A DNA stretch of 64,000 bases from an uncultured Eubacteriales bacterium (GCA_905207235.1 CAJLKN010000005.1:1-64000), one strand, 5' to 3'; counted from the first letter of the stretch, positions 25,997 to 34,881 are shown. Program-made: numbers and translations. Notes: a model not told the origin generated them from the letters alone.

Positions 25997-26986
25997 TCAG
26001 TCTTTGAAATTTACAGAAAGCGAGCCGAAATTTACGCGCGCCGAAAGGCTCTTTCCGCTGTCGGACGCACTCGATTTTATATTGCACGAACCGAGAGTTT
26101 TGGATATGTCGATGTCAAAGTCCTCTTTTTTGCCGCACAGCGTTATAACTGCCGCGCCCGCGCTTACGTCTATCGAAGTGCGGCGGCTGTCGATGGAATT
26201 GACCGTCGCTTTGCCGGCGTTTACGTTGAGCTTTGCATCGCTGCCGTTTATCTGTTCAATGTCCAGCTTGCCCGCGTTTACTTCGGCTTCGAACCTGTGG
26301 CAGATTATCTCGCCCGCGCTGAGCGCGCCCGCGTCGAGTGTAAGGCGCATATCCGAACAGGTTATGTCGCGCATATCCACGGCGCTCGCGCTTATTTCCC
26401 CTGTAATGTTGCCGTACTCGCCGCTTTCAAGGCAGAGTTTGCCCGCCGAAACGTTAATTTCGCAGTCGGCAGTCAGTCCGCGCGGCATATCGATTACGAT
26501 GTCGGGTACTTTTTTGTTTTTTAACGTAAATGTCTTTATGTTCGCCTTGTATTTAATGTGAATTTTTCCGCCCTTCTGTTCGACCGTGTATTCAAGAAGG
26601 GAGGTGGCGGGGTATTCAACCTTTACCCTGTCTCCGTCATAGAAGCGCATATATGCCCTGCCTATTGCGCATTCGATCTTTATGCAATCTATGCCCCCTT
26701 CCGAAACAAAAGTCAGGGTTTTGTCCGCTTCGGCGTCGTCTTTTTCCTTTTTGTCCTTGTTTTTGCCTTCGCTTTCGCGGGGGCTATCTTCATTCTCCTC
26801 GGCGAGTATCTTTTTTGCCGCGTCGTAGGGCGCGCCGAACTGCGCAACGGCTTCGTCCTCGCTGAGCCCGGCGTCGCGCTTGTCTGCGTACATTTCGCTG
26901 TAATAATCTATAACGCGCTTGCGCTCGTCTTCGCTTACGTCAATCAGGAAATGTTCAAGTTCGTCCCGCCATTCAGTGTATTTCAT
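25997..26986 (-). CDS. DUF1700/DUF4097 domain protein
   Basis: 329 residues. Residues 1-65 are a DUF1700-type helical domain (WRDELEHFLIDVSEDERKRVIDYYSEMYADK, then DEAVAQFGAPYDAAKKIL), followed by a charged linker and, from about 95, a DUF4097 right-handed beta-helix with repeated short strands (VDMRDITCSDMRLTLDAGALSAGEI style). The usual membrane helices between these domains are missing, so the protein looks soluble. Paired with an upstream PadR gene it forms a module widespread in Firmicutes and often tied to cell-envelope stress. The ATG overlaps the PadR stop by four bases. Confidence 0.82.
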   Translation of the reverse strand: MKYTEWRDELEHFLIDVSEDERKRVIDYYSEMYADKRDAGLSEDEAVAQFGAPYDAAKKILAEENEDSPRESEGKNKDKKEKDDAEADKTLTFVSEGGIDCIKIECAIGRAYMRFYDGDRVKVEYPATSLLEYTVEQKGGKIHIKYKANIKTFTLKNKKVPDIVIDMPRGLTADCEINVSAGKLCLESGEYGNITGEISASAVDMRDITCSDMRLTLDAGALSAGEIICHRFEAEVNAGKLDIEQINGSDAKLNVNAGKATVNSIDSRRTSIDVSAGAAVITLCGKKEDFDIDISKTLGSCNIKSSASDSGKSLSARVNFGSLSVNFKD

Positions 26987-27294
26987 AATCTTTCTCCGAA
27001 AATTTTTTTATAAATTAATATCAGCTCCTCGAAGTCGTAGCGGTATTCTTTGAGTTTCTGCTCGCCGCTGTCCGTCAGGGAGTAATATTTTCTCAGCCTT
27101 CCGTTAAATTCTTCCGTCCGCGTTCTGAGCGCGCCCACGCTTTCAAGCCTCTTTAAAATGGGGTAAAGCGTGCTCTCCGATATTGAAATTATGCCTTTCA
27201 GATCGTTTATTATCTTGTAACCGTAGCTCTCTCCGCCGCGCAGAGCGTATAAAACGCACGCGTCGAGTATGCCCTTTTTTATCTGAGCGTCCAA
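26983..27294 (-). CDS. PadR-family transcriptional regulator
   Basis: 103 residues with the winged-helix PadR fold: KKGILDACVLYALRGGESYGYKI, then SESTLYPILKRLESVGALRT, then GRLRKYYSLTDSG. The start is TTG at 27294 because GAGGT lies seven bases upstream and homology begins there; the longer frame contains the promoter. It is the first gene of an operon with the DUF4097 gene (four-base overlap). It probably represses its own promoter through the palindrome over the -10 box. Confidence 0.87.
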   Translation of the reverse strand: MDAQIKKGILDACVLYALRGGESYGYKIINDLKGIISISESTLYPILKRLESVGALRTRTEEFNGRLRKYYSLTDSGEQKLKEYRYDFEELILIYKKIFGERL

Positions 27295-27316
27295 AATATA
27301 TACCTCGTTTCGTCTA

Positions 27317-27347
27317 ATACTATACATTGCATAGTATAGTTTGTCAA
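27317..27347 (-). promoter_or_regulatory. PadR promoter and 21-bp operator
   Basis: On the minus strand TTGACA (27342-27347), 17 bp, TATAGT (27319-27324). A near-perfect 21-bp palindrome (ATACTATACATTGCATAGTAT, 27317-27337) spans the -10 box, with one mismatched pair. This is the expected size and place for a PadR dimer site. Confidence 0.8.
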
Positions 27348-27684
27348 GTATTTTTAAAAAATTTTTGCAAAAAATATTTATTGCAGTCCCGCCGCGCGGC
27401 GGTCGGCGAAAAATTTCGTCGTTCGGGGAAAATACATACCGCGCATATCGCCCACGCGCAAGGGGCGAGGGGTAAAAATAATTTTGCGGAGCGAGGCGCA
27501 CAGATTTTTCTGCGGGCAGGCGCAGGCAGGCGGTGCAGGGCGAGGAAATGAGTGCATTCGCGCAGAAGGGAGTACTTTTGCAGGCAAAAAGTTTGCAGGG
27601 CGCGGGTATTTTATCGCAGGCGTTCAATTGCGCGCAATATTTTGCATAATGCGGCAAAACTTCGCTTTATAAAAGGAGGGTGAT
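27348..27684. other. Intergenic space upstream of the ger operon
   Basis: 337 bases between the PadR promoter and gerA. I see no gene or clear hairpin. AAGGAGGGTGAT directly precedes the gerA ATG. A forespore-specific (sigma-G-type) promoter would be expected here but I cannot place one with confidence. Confidence 0.4.
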
Positions 27685-29118
27685 ATGAAACAACTCGGGT
27701 CAATGGTAGAGGAGATAAAGGGCGTGCTCACCTCGCCCGACATTATAGCGTTTGAATTTGCTTCCCTCGACGGAAAGAAGTTTGCCGCGGTCTATCTTGA
27801 CGGCATAACGGACAAACATCTGCTGGGCGAGCTGGTGGTAAAGCCGCTGAGGGACGCCAAGGTGGGGGACGGCGCCGAGAAGGCGGCAATGCTTCTCGCC
27901 TCGCCCGAGGTGAGCGAAAGCAGCGATATGAGCGAGGCGGTTGCGCAGATACTCGACGGCAACGCCGCTTTGTTTATAGACGGCGAAGAGCAATTTTATA
28001 TCATAGGGCTCAAAAATCCTCCGGGCAGGGCGGTTGCGGAGCCGCCTACGCAGATTACCATAAAGGGTCCGAGGGAGGGATTTACCGAGGATATAAAGAC
28101 AAACCTCGGTTTGGTAAGAAAGAGGATAAAGAGCGAGCGGTTGCAGGTAAAAATGCTCAAGTGCGGCGAGCAGAGCGCGACTGCCGTAGCGCTGTGTTAC
28201 CTCAAAGGCGTGTGCAACGAGAGCGTGCCAAAAACTATCGAAAAGCAGATTAAGGCAAATAAAATCGATCTGGTGCCCGATTCTTCATACATCTCTTCGT
28301 TCATTTCGGGCAGACCGCGTTCGCTTTTTAAAAGGTGCGCAACCTGCGAAAAACCCGATATTTTTGCCGCAAAACTGTGCGAGGGCAGGGCGGGACTTAT
28401 AGTGGACGGTTCGCCCATCGCGCTCACCGCGCCCTATATGATAGTGGAGGACTTTCAGGCGGCGGAAGATTACTATATAACTTCATTCCGCGCCTCGATA
28501 ATAAGGGCGTTGAGGCTCATCGCCGTGCTTGTCGGGGTGCTGTTGCCCTCTTTATACATCTGCGCGCAGCTTTTCAAAATTCAGCTTATACCCGTCAAAC
28601 TGCTCTTTAAAATTGCAAGTTCGGTTGCGGGAATTCCCCTTTCGCCCAGCGTGGAAATGTTTTTTACGCTCTTCGTCCTCGAAGTTTTGAACGAAGCGTC
28701 CGTGCGAATGCCAAAATATGTCGGGCTTGCGCTGTCGGTCGTCGGCGCGCTCGTGCTGGGCGATACTGCGGTTAAAGCGGGAATAATCTCTACGCCCGCG
28801 GTAATAATCGTGGCTTTTTCCGCAATATGCCTTTATACGGTGCCCGACCTCGTGGAAACTACCACCACGCTGCGCCTTCTTTACCTTATAGTGGGCGGCT
28901 CCGTGGGCATTTACGGCATTGTGCTTTTGTCGGCGTTCATATTGTGCTATCTCTGCTCCGAACAGTCGTACGGCGTGCCCCTTCTCGCGCCGTTCGCACC
29001 GCTCGTTGCGGGCGACATGAAGGACGCGCTGTATAAAAGCAATCTCTATTCTCTCGGCAGGCGTCCGAGGGTGATGAAATCTTCAAACAAAACGAGGCTG
29101 AAAGGCGATGACAGATAA
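27685..29118 (+). CDS. gerA: Spore germination receptor subunit A (GerA family)
   Basis: 477 residues. A soluble N-terminal half (1-270) containing the DGEEQFYIIGLKNPPGR and PREGFTEDIKTNLGLVRKR motifs is followed by five to six membrane helices (about 280-445). It is the A subunit of a Ger-type nutrient germinant receptor in the inner spore membrane and is thought to form the ion channel. SD AAGGAGG. It overlaps gerB by 11 bases; the three genes form one operon. Confidence 0.93.
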   Translation: MKQLGSMVEEIKGVLTSPDIIAFEFASLDGKKFAAVYLDGITDKHLLGELVVKPLRDAKVGDGAEKAAMLLASPEVSESSDMSEAVAQILDGNAALFIDGEEQFYIIGLKNPPGRAVAEPPTQITIKGPREGFTEDIKTNLGLVRKRIKSERLQVKMLKCGEQSATAVALCYLKGVCNESVPKTIEKQIKANKIDLVPDSSYISSFISGRPRSLFKRCATCEKPDIFAAKLCEGRAGLIVDGSPIALTAPYMIVEDFQAAEDYYITSFRASIIRALRLIAVLVGVLLPSLYICAQLFKIQLIPVKLLFKIASSVAGIPLSPSVEMFFTLFVLEVLNEASVRMPKYVGLALSVVGALVLGDTAVKAGIISTPAVIIVAFSAICLYTVPDLVETTTTLRLLYLIVGGSVGIYGIVLLSAFILCYLCSEQSYGVPLLAPFAPLVAGDMKDALYKSNLYSLGRRPRVMKSSNKTRLKGDDR

Positions 29119-30193
29119 AATAAGCGTAAGACAGATATGCATAATAATGTGTTGCTTCGGCGCGGCGCTCAAACTTATGCTTTACCCCACGACTATGGCG
29201 GCGGCATGCGGAAATGCGCTGTGGCTGCCCGTGCTCGCCGATACGGCGATTGAAACGCTGTGCGTGTGGGCTGTGGCGTTTCTCTGTTCGAGGACGGACA
29301 AAACTTTGTTTCAGTTAATAGAAGGTGTCGCAGGCAGGTGGGCGGCGCGCGCGGTATATGCGCTCTTTGCACTGTTTTTCGTCGCCAACGTATTCGTGCC
29401 GATGAGCGAACAGCAGCTCATGGTGCACGAGGTGTTTTACGACACAATTCCGTCCCTTCTCGTCTTTCTGCCGTTCTTTTTCTTCGCGGTATATGCGGGG
29501 ACGAAGCGGCTGACAAATGCGGGCAGAACGGCGGATATATGCCTTCCCGTTTTTGCCATAACTTTGGCTATACTCATTGCCATGTCGCTTTTCGAATGCG
29601 ATTTTTCCAATCTTCTGCCATTTCTGAAACAGCCCGTTTCAACCCTCTATTCGGGCTGTGCGTCGGGCTTTTTCCGCTTCACGCAGGGGGCATATCTCCT
29701 CATGTTCATGGGGCATTTCGACTATAAAAAGGGCGACTGTGCAAAAATCACCCTTTCGTGCGCCGCGGGCGGGCTCATCGTCGCGTTTGTGGCGGCGGTG
29801 TTTTATGCCGTTTACGGCAACCTCGCTGAGGTGCAGTATTTCGCCGTAACCAAAATTTCAATTTTCTTTTCGGCTATAGCGCTGATAGGCAGAACCGATC
29901 TGTTCGCCGTTTACGCGCTCGATATCGTAATGCTCTTCGCGCTCGCGCTCAACATTCAGCTCGCCTGCCATTGCCTCGAAAAGGCGGTCGGCAAGCCCCT
30001 TCGACCCGTGTATTCTCTGGCGGTCAACGCCGTGCTGATAACTCTGATATTTTTATTCAACAATAAATTTTCGCTCGTGCAGACGATAGGCTCGGACTGG
30101 CTGGTTTACGCCGCGCTCATTTTTGCCTACGTCCTGCCCGCGGCGGCGTGGGTGTTTTACGCGCTCAATAAAAGGAGAGGAGGCGGGCAATGA
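29108..30193 (+). CDS. gerB: Spore germination receptor subunit B (GerB, APC-fold)
   Basis: 361 residues and ten predicted membrane helices, the GerAB/amino-acid-permease fold that binds the germinant. ISVRQICIIMCCFGAALKLMLYP is the typical first helix, followed by GNALWLPVLADTAIE. It sits between gerA (11-base overlap) and gerC (4-base overlap). Ligand specificity cannot be inferred. Confidence 0.9.
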   Translation: MTDKISVRQICIIMCCFGAALKLMLYPTTMAAACGNALWLPVLADTAIETLCVWAVAFLCSRTDKTLFQLIEGVAGRWAARAVYALFALFFVANVFVPMSEQQLMVHEVFYDTIPSLLVFLPFFFFAVYAGTKRLTNAGRTADICLPVFAITLAILIAMSLFECDFSNLLPFLKQPVSTLYSGCASGFFRFTQGAYLLMFMGHFDYKKGDCAKITLSCAAGGLIVAFVAAVFYAVYGNLAEVQYFAVTKISIFFSAIALIGRTDLFAVYALDIVMLFALALNIQLACHCLEKAVGKPLRPVYSLAVNAVLITLIFLFNNKFSLVQTIGSDWLVYAALIFAYVLPAAAWVFYALNKRRGGGQ

Positions 30194-31425
30194 AAGATTA
30201 TTCTAAAAAATTGAGGCGCTTTGCCGCGCTCATTTACGCCGCAGTCATACTTGCAATGTCCTTTTTGTTTTTCACCAACGATTTCGGGCTGGTAGATATA
30301 AGAAAGACGGCGGTCATTATAGGCGCGGGAATAGACCTCACGCAGGAGGGCGTGAGCGTAACCGCGCAGATAGCCGTTCCCCAGCCCTCCGAAAACGGCG
30401 AAAACACGCAGTTTATCGAGGTCGAGGGCAGCGGCATTACCGTCGCCGACGCGCTCAACGAAATAAACGCAAAGACGGGCTTTTTCCCTAAACTGGTATT
30501 CTGCAAGCTGGTCATTCTGGGCGAGAGTTGCGCGGATAAAAATATTTTTGAAGTGCTCGATTATTTTTATCGCGACGATTATACCCAGCTTACGCCCATA
30601 ATCGCCATGTGCAAGGGCAGTGCGGCGGAACTTCTCGCCTCGCAGATGCGCTTCGGCAATACTGCAACCGTTTCGATAGAGCGTCTGCTCTCCGACGAGG
30701 CGAAAAAGAGCGGCAACGCCTCGACGGTCAACCTCAAAATGCTGGGCGCGGCGCAGTATTCGCCATCGGCGGCGTGCTACATGCCTTATATCGAAAGCCG
30801 CGCCGCGGAGGGCGGCGCGCAGCAAGGCGGGGAGAACGGCGGAGAGGCTGGCGGGCAGAGCAGTTCGCAGGGTCAATCGGGCGGACAGTCGTCCTCTCAG
30901 TCGGGCGGGCAGAGCGGCTCGCAGGAACAGGAATTTCTGTGCAATAAAACGGCTGTGTTTGCCGACGGAATGTTCGCGGGGGTGCTCACCGAAGAGCAGA
31001 CCTTCGCCCTCAATATTCTCAGCAACACCGTAAGGCACGTGTTTATCCCGTGCGAGGCGGACGGGCAGTCTTACGTGCTCGGGCTGAGAAACTGTTCGGG
31101 CGGCATCGGCGTTTCGGTTGACGGCGCGGGCGCGAAGGTAAAGGCGTCCTTTTCCGCCGTTGCGCAGATTTACGACGTAACGCAGCCCTCCGACCCTCAG
31201 TCCGCCGCCGAAGGCGTTGTTCCCGAAAGCGTGCTCAAAGGGGGAGAGAAAGCGGTAAAAGAGAGGTTGGAAAGCCTGTTTGGAGCGTTGAAGCAGTCTG
31301 ATTGCGACGCCCTCGGCATAAAGACGGAACTTTTCAGATATCACTATTCCGACTACGGCAGGCTGAAAGACGTTATAATGTCGGGCGAGGCGGAATACGA
31401 AGTAAACCTGCGCTCCGCAGGATAA
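30190..31425 (+). CDS. gerC: Spore germination receptor subunit C (GerC) lacking lipobox
   Basis: 411 residues. GerC proteins are normally lipoproteins whose mature part starts at a Cys directly before WD-type residues and a GIGID motif. Here the N-terminal helix (11-29) leads into FFTNDFGLVDIRKTAVIIGAGIDL, with Asn30 and no Cys, so it should stay attached by an uncleaved helix. Residues 207-247 are a Gly/Ser/Gln-rich insert absent from most GerC proteins. The C-terminal Ger(x)C domain (KERLESLFGALKQSDCDALGI...FRYHYSDY) is intact. It starts with ATG overlapping the gerB stop. Confidence 0.87.
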   Translation: MKDYSKKLRRFAALIYAAVILAMSFLFFTNDFGLVDIRKTAVIIGAGIDLTQEGVSVTAQIAVPQPSENGENTQFIEVEGSGITVADALNEINAKTGFFPKLVFCKLVILGESCADKNIFEVLDYFYRDDYTQLTPIIAMCKGSAAELLASQMRFGNTATVSIERLLSDEAKKSGNASTVNLKMLGAAQYSPSAACYMPYIESRAAEGGAQQGGENGGEAGGQSSSQGQSGGQSSSQSGGQSGSQEQEFLCNKTAVFADGMFAGVLTEEQTFALNILSNTVRHVFIPCEADGQSYVLGLRNCSGGIGVSVDGAGAKVKASFSAVAQIYDVTQPSDPQSAAEGVVPESVLKGGEKAVKERLESLFGALKQSDCDALGIKTELFRYHYSDYGRLKDVIMSGEAEYEVNLRSAG

Positions 31426-31513
31426 AGTCCGCGCAATCGACAAAAGCATTAAAATTGTTGCAAATCGCCGCGCAGGTCGGAGGGCAATAAAAATCAAAAA
31501 AATAAAAGAAAAA

Positions 31514-31535
31514 GGGGCGGGCTTGCGCCCGCTCC
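31514..31535 (-). terminator. Terminator of the 31.5-kb membrane protein gene
   Basis: GGGGCGGGC/GCCCGCTCC stem with a 4-base loop; leftward it is followed by CCTTTTTCTTTTATTTTTTTG. Confidence 0.8.
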
Positions 31536-31542
31536 TTTCCCG

Positions 31543-32100
31543 TTACGACGAGGACTGAACGTTTATGTGTGCCAGCGTCTCAATTATTAGTTTGGAAAGC
31601 AGGGTTATATCCTTTTCGGTTATGCCCTCTTCCGAGCTGGCAAGAAGAATTTCCGCCGTCTTTTTTGCTCCGTCGCCCGTTACGTCCTGTTCAATGGCTT
31701 CGGCGATGCGTTTTGCCACGCTTTCGACCTCGTCGGTGGGCACATATCCCGCAATGAGCGTAGAAATGACCGCTTCGTTGCGATTTGTGCCGTCGTCGCG
31801 GCGTATGAACTGTTCGTACCAGACATAAACCACAGTTGACAGCGCGCCCACCGTAAATCCTCTTTCGGAAACTTCGTGGAAAGAGTATATTATGTAGCCG
31901 ATATCCAGCCTGCTTATAACCGCATAGATGGCGTAAAGCAGCGTTCCGACGACAAACGGAGCGAATGTCAGAATTTTTTTCTGACAGTTTTTAAGAAAAG
32001 TTTTCTTTGCAATCTGCACAATGGCACAGGTCGCGGCGGAAAGAAAAGCTATGTCCACGCCGTAGTACGTCAGGGTGTTTACAATGTTGAAGTAATTCAA
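31543..32100 (-). CDS. Membrane protein of unknown function
   Basis: 185 residues if it starts at TTG (32100), chosen because AAGGAGG lies eight bases upstream; a longer frame begins at 32163. Three membrane helices (about 11-31, 44-62, 85-104) precede a soluble C-terminal half with two helical repeats (DEVESVAKRIAEAIEQDVTG...TLLSKLIIETLAHINV). The size and topology recall phage-holin-like proteins, but I recognise no family. It stands alone, convergent with the ger operon. Confidence 0.65.
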   Translation of the reverse strand: MNYFNIVNTLTYYGVDIAFLSAATCAIVQIAKKTFLKNCQKKILTFAPFVVGTLLYAIYAVISRLDIGYIIYSFHEVSERGFTVGALSTVVYVWYEQFIRRDDGTNRNEAVISTLIAGYVPTDEVESVAKRIAEAIEQDVTGDGAKKTAEILLASSEEGITEKDITLLSKLIIETLAHINVQSSS

Positions 32101-32267
32101 TCTTTTAACCTCCTTAGTCCGTCCCTCCCGACGCGCGAAGGGGTTTGCGACCTTCAGAGACATTATTTTACCCGACGGTTAATTTTTAACTTTACAAAAA
32201 GGTTTTCAAACGCAATCGGGCAAAATAAAAATAAAATAAAAATGTGTCCGACGGGTGCGCTATTCAC

Positions 32268-32297
32268 TTGCGCCCGACGGTCGAAATATGGTAATAT
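32268..32297 (+). promoter_or_regulatory. Leaderless promoter of trmB
   Basis: TTGCGC (32268-32273), 18 bp, TAATAT (32292-32297), then only TTGTCT before the ATG at 32304. No SD. A bulged hairpin (CGGGTGCGC...GCGCCCG) overlaps the -35 box. Confidence 0.7.
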
Positions 32298-32303
32298 TTG
32301 TCT

Positions 32304-32975
32304 ATGAGAATGCACAAGAAAGGACACCTCGAAGAGCGTCTCGCCGCCTGCGGCGACATTTTAACGATGGCCGACCTCTGTCAAAAGAATATGAAGCTCG
32401 CCGCGCAGGTCAAACAATACCTGCCCCTCGGCGAAATTTTCGGCAACGACAACGAGGTGCACCTCGAAATAGGTTGCGGCAAGGGCGCGTTCGTGGCTGA
32501 AATGGCAAAACTTCACCCCGACGTGAATTTCGTCGCGGTCGAAAAGATTTCCAACGTCATGATAGAAGCCTGCGAAGCGGCTATCGCGCTCGGGCTTAAA
32601 AACGTGCATTTTCTCAACTGCGCGGCGGAAGTTCTGCCCGCATATTTCAAAAGCGGCAGCGTTTCGCGCATTTACCTCAACTTTTCCAATCCTCTTCCCA
32701 AACTCGGGTACGTAAAACAGAGGCTGACCAACCCCAGATTTATAGAAATTTACCGCGATATTCTTGTAAAAGGCGGGGAAATCTGGCAGAAAACCGACGA
32801 CGAGGCGTTTTTCGATTATTCGCTGCAAAGCTATAAAGAGTGCGGGCTGGAAATAGTTTCCGTGTGCCGCGACCTTGCGGCGCATCCGTTTGAAGGCAAC
32901 GTTCTGACCGAGCACGAAAAACGGTTTATGGCGGAGGGTAAAAAAATATTCAGAGCGGTGGTGAAAAATATATGA
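32304..32975 (+). CDS. trmB: tRNA (guanine46-N7)-methyltransferase
   Basis: 223 residues. EIGCGKGAFVAEMA is the SAM-binding motif, and YLNFSNPLPKLGYVKQRLTNPRF corresponds to the conserved YxNFSDPWPKxRHxKRRL region, in which W and H are replaced here. QKTDDEAFFDYSLQ and the C-terminal TEHEKRFMAEGKKI are family features. The ATG at 32304 (MRMHKKGH) matches family starts; the TTG at 32298 lies inside the spacer after the -10 box. It overlaps the phosphoesterase gene by four bases. Confidence 0.92.
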   Translation: MRMHKKGHLEERLAACGDILTMADLCQKNMKLAAQVKQYLPLGEIFGNDNEVHLEIGCGKGAFVAEMAKLHPDVNFVAVEKISNVMIEACEAAIALGLKNVHFLNCAAEVLPAYFKSGSVSRIYLNFSNPLPKLGYVKQRLTNPRFIEIYRDILVKGGEIWQKTDDEAFFDYSLQSYKECGLEIVSVCRDLAAHPFEGNVLTEHEKRFMAEGKKIFRAVVKNI

Positions 32976-33778
32976 GCCCCGCAGAAATCACAATTGTTGT
33001 CGTCGTATGCGCAGCCGCGGCGGGGGGATTGGTTTTCTTCTGCTGGTATTCCAACAGCAAGTTTTCGGTTACGGAATACGAGGTGGAAAGCGATAAAGTA
33101 AATCTTCCTTTCAGAATAGTTCATCTTTCCGACCTGCACGCAAAGCGCTTCGGCGCAAAGAATAAAAGGCTTGTAGGAGCGGTTAAAAAAGCCCGCCCCG
33201 ACATAATAGTTTTCACGGGCGACATAATTCACCTCTACCGCAAACCGGGGGAGGAGGTGGCGATAGAGCTCGTCGAAGAGCTTTCAAAAATCGCACCTTT
33301 TTACTACGTTTCGGGCAATCACGAGATGAGGTATAAACACTACCGCGAATTTTCCGTCAGACTTGCCGACGCGGGTGCGGTCGTGCTCGAAAACGAGTAT
33401 GTAATGACGCACGGCGTCGCGCTCGTCGGGCTGGGTTGCGCAAATCTCAAAAATAATAAAATTTTTGAAATCACGCCCGAGTTCGACTGCTTCAAAATAC
33501 TGCTCGCGCACGAGCCGCAGTACCTCACGCGCTATGCGAGGGCGGGTTACGACCTCGTTTTAAGCGGGCACGCGCACGGCGGACAGTGGCGCCTGCCGCT
33601 GACTGGTCAGGGAGTGTATGCGCCCGGTCAGGGACTGTTGCCTGACCTCACTTCGGGCGAGCATATATGCGGGTCAACGCTCATGATAATATCGCGAGGA
33701 CTGGGAAATTCTGAATTTCCTCTGCGCATATTCAACCGACCCGAAGTGGTAGTCATCGATATTAAAAAACGCAACTGA
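32972..33778 (+). CDS. Metallophosphoesterase, YkuE/YaeI-like
   Basis: 268 residues: one N-terminal membrane helix (about 3-24), then a calcineurin-like phosphoesterase domain with IVHLSDLHAKRFG, FTGDIIHLYR, YVSGNHEMRY, LLAHEPQYL and VLSGHAHGGQWRLP providing the two-metal ligands. YkuE/YaeI-type enzymes act on lipid-linked or cell-wall phosphates at the membrane; the exact substrate is unknown. It is translationally coupled to trmB (ATGA overlap). Confidence 0.9.
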   Translation: MSPAEITIVVVVCAAAAGGLVFFCWYSNSKFSVTEYEVESDKVNLPFRIVHLSDLHAKRFGAKNKRLVGAVKKARPDIIVFTGDIIHLYRKPGEEVAIELVEELSKIAPFYYVSGNHEMRYKHYREFSVRLADAGAVVLENEYVMTHGVALVGLGCANLKNNKIFEITPEFDCFKILLAHEPQYLTRYARAGYDLVLSGHAHGGQWRLPLTGQGVYAPGQGLLPDLTSGEHICGSTLMIISRGLGNSEFPLRIFNRPEVVVIDIKKRN

Positions 33779-33796
33779 AAAAATATAAAATGTTAA

Positions 33797-33825
33797 AGCC
33801 CCGCCGCGGTAAACGCGGAGGGGCT
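33797..33825. terminator. Terminator between phosphoesterase and carbamoyltransferase genes
   Basis: AGCCCCGCCGCG/CGCGGAGGGGCT arms with one mismatch, then CTTTTATTTTA on the + strand; leftward the stem is followed by TTAACATTTTATA. It separates convergent genes. Confidence 0.75.
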
Positions 33826-33883
33826 CTTTTATTTTAAGTTTATGCGATACTATTTTAAGTTTATCAAGTGCTGCGCTTTCGCG

Positions 33884-34822
33884 TCAGTCGATTAGGAGGG
33901 CTAAAATGCCCTTAATTGCGTGCAGTTTGTTTTCCGCCTGTTCCATGACGGCGCTGTGCTTGCCGTCGATGATATCGGCGGTAACTTCCACCCCGCGCGA
34001 AGCGGGCAGGGGATGCATGAACATCGCATCGGGCTTTGCAACCGACATCAGAGAGTTGTTTATCTTGTAAGGCGCCATAATTTCCATCTCTTCGGCGTCT
34101 GGCTTCGAGTGATAGCGGTAGCTGTCGGTATAAACTATGTCGGCGTCCTTTGCGGCATAGTAGGGGTCGTCGGTTAAAGTTATCGTGCCGTACTGTTCCG
34201 CCCTGTAAACGTGTTCGCGCTTTATTCTGAACTCGTTGGGGGTTGCTACGGAAATTTCCATTCCGCACTTGACCGCGCCCATAATAAGGGAGGCGGCTAC
34301 GTGCGAACCCTTGCCGATATAAGCTATTTTGAGCCCTTCCAGCTTTTTCTTCTTTTCCCATATGGTGAACAGGTCGCACACCGTCTGAATGGGGTCGAAG
34401 TCGTCGTTGGTCGAGTTTATTATGGGAATGGGCGATACGGCTACGTAATCGTCCAGCTCCTTCTGTTTTATTCCGCGCGTAACCAAAGCTCCCACGCCGT
34501 AACGGGCGAGGACGTTGACTATATCGGTTATGTTTTCGCCCGCCTTCATATCCCTTTCGCTGTAAGGAAGGTTTATGCAGTTTCCGCCGAGCTGGTGAAT
34601 GCCTATCTCGAGCGCCGAGCGCGTGCGCAGCGACGTGTCGCCGAACAGCAGTGCAAGCGTTACGTCGTTAAAAATCCTCGTGTTTTCGTGCGCGACAAAC
34701 TTTTCCTTCATCGCCTTTGCGGCGTAAAGAAATTCGAAAATTTCCTCGGTGGAAAAATCCGCAAGTTTGGTCATATGCTTGTAACTTACGCCGTATCTGG
34801 GCGAATAACGATTTATATCCAT
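33884..34822 (-). CDS. Divergent ornithine/aspartate-type carbamoyltransferase
   Basis: 312 residues with the full transcarbamylase fold. The carbamoyl-phosphate loop reads GDTSLRTRSALEIG (62-75), usually STRTR. The HPxQ motif is replaced by DPIQ (143-146). The second-substrate motif is HPLPASRG (270-277), where ornithine enzymes have HCLP and aspartate enzymes HPLPR or HPGP. The ornithine-type SMG loop is absent (DIVYTDSYRYHSK). The C-terminus (AENKLHAIKGILALL) is ornithine-type. No arg or pyr genes are near. The overall fold favours COG0078, but the acceptor substrate is uncertain. Confidence 0.75.
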   Translation of the reverse strand: MDINRYSPRYGVSYKHMTKLADFSTEEIFEFLYAAKAMKEKFVAHENTRIFNDVTLALLFGDTSLRTRSALEIGIHQLGGNCINLPYSERDMKAGENITDIVNVLARYGVGALVTRGIKQKELDDYVAVSPIPIINSTNDDFDPIQTVCDLFTIWEKKKKLEGLKIAYIGKGSHVAASLIMGAVKCGMEISVATPNEFRIKREHVYRAEQYGTITLTDDPYYAAKDADIVYTDSYRYHSKPDAEEMEIMAPYKINNSLMSVAKPDAMFMHPLPASRGVEVTADIIDGKHSAVMEQAENKLHAIKGILALLID

Positions 34823-34843
34823 ATTTTTTCCTTAAATTCTTGT

Positions 34844-34870
34844 CAGTCGGGCGATACTTGCGCCCGACTG
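34844..34870. terminator. Hairpin between queH and the carbamoyltransferase gene
   Basis: CAGTCGGGCG/CGCCCGACTG, 10-bp arms with a 7-base loop; leftward it is followed by ACAAGAATTTAAGG, so it is only a moderate terminator of queH. Confidence 0.6.
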
Positions 34871-34881
34871 TGTTTATTATA

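Noticed and set aside
30812..30930. Tandem DNA repeat or CRISPR-like array
   Set aside because: The repeats are in-frame Gly/Ser/Gln codons of gerC without spacers. No CRISPR array or cas gene was seen in the window.
30157..31497. 446-codon open frame opposite gerC
   Set aside because: It is a shadow of a GC-rich coding strand with compositionally odd protein and no start signals; gerC is certain by homology and overlap with gerB. The same applies to long antisense frames at 7569-8609, 14187-15227 and 19499-20599.
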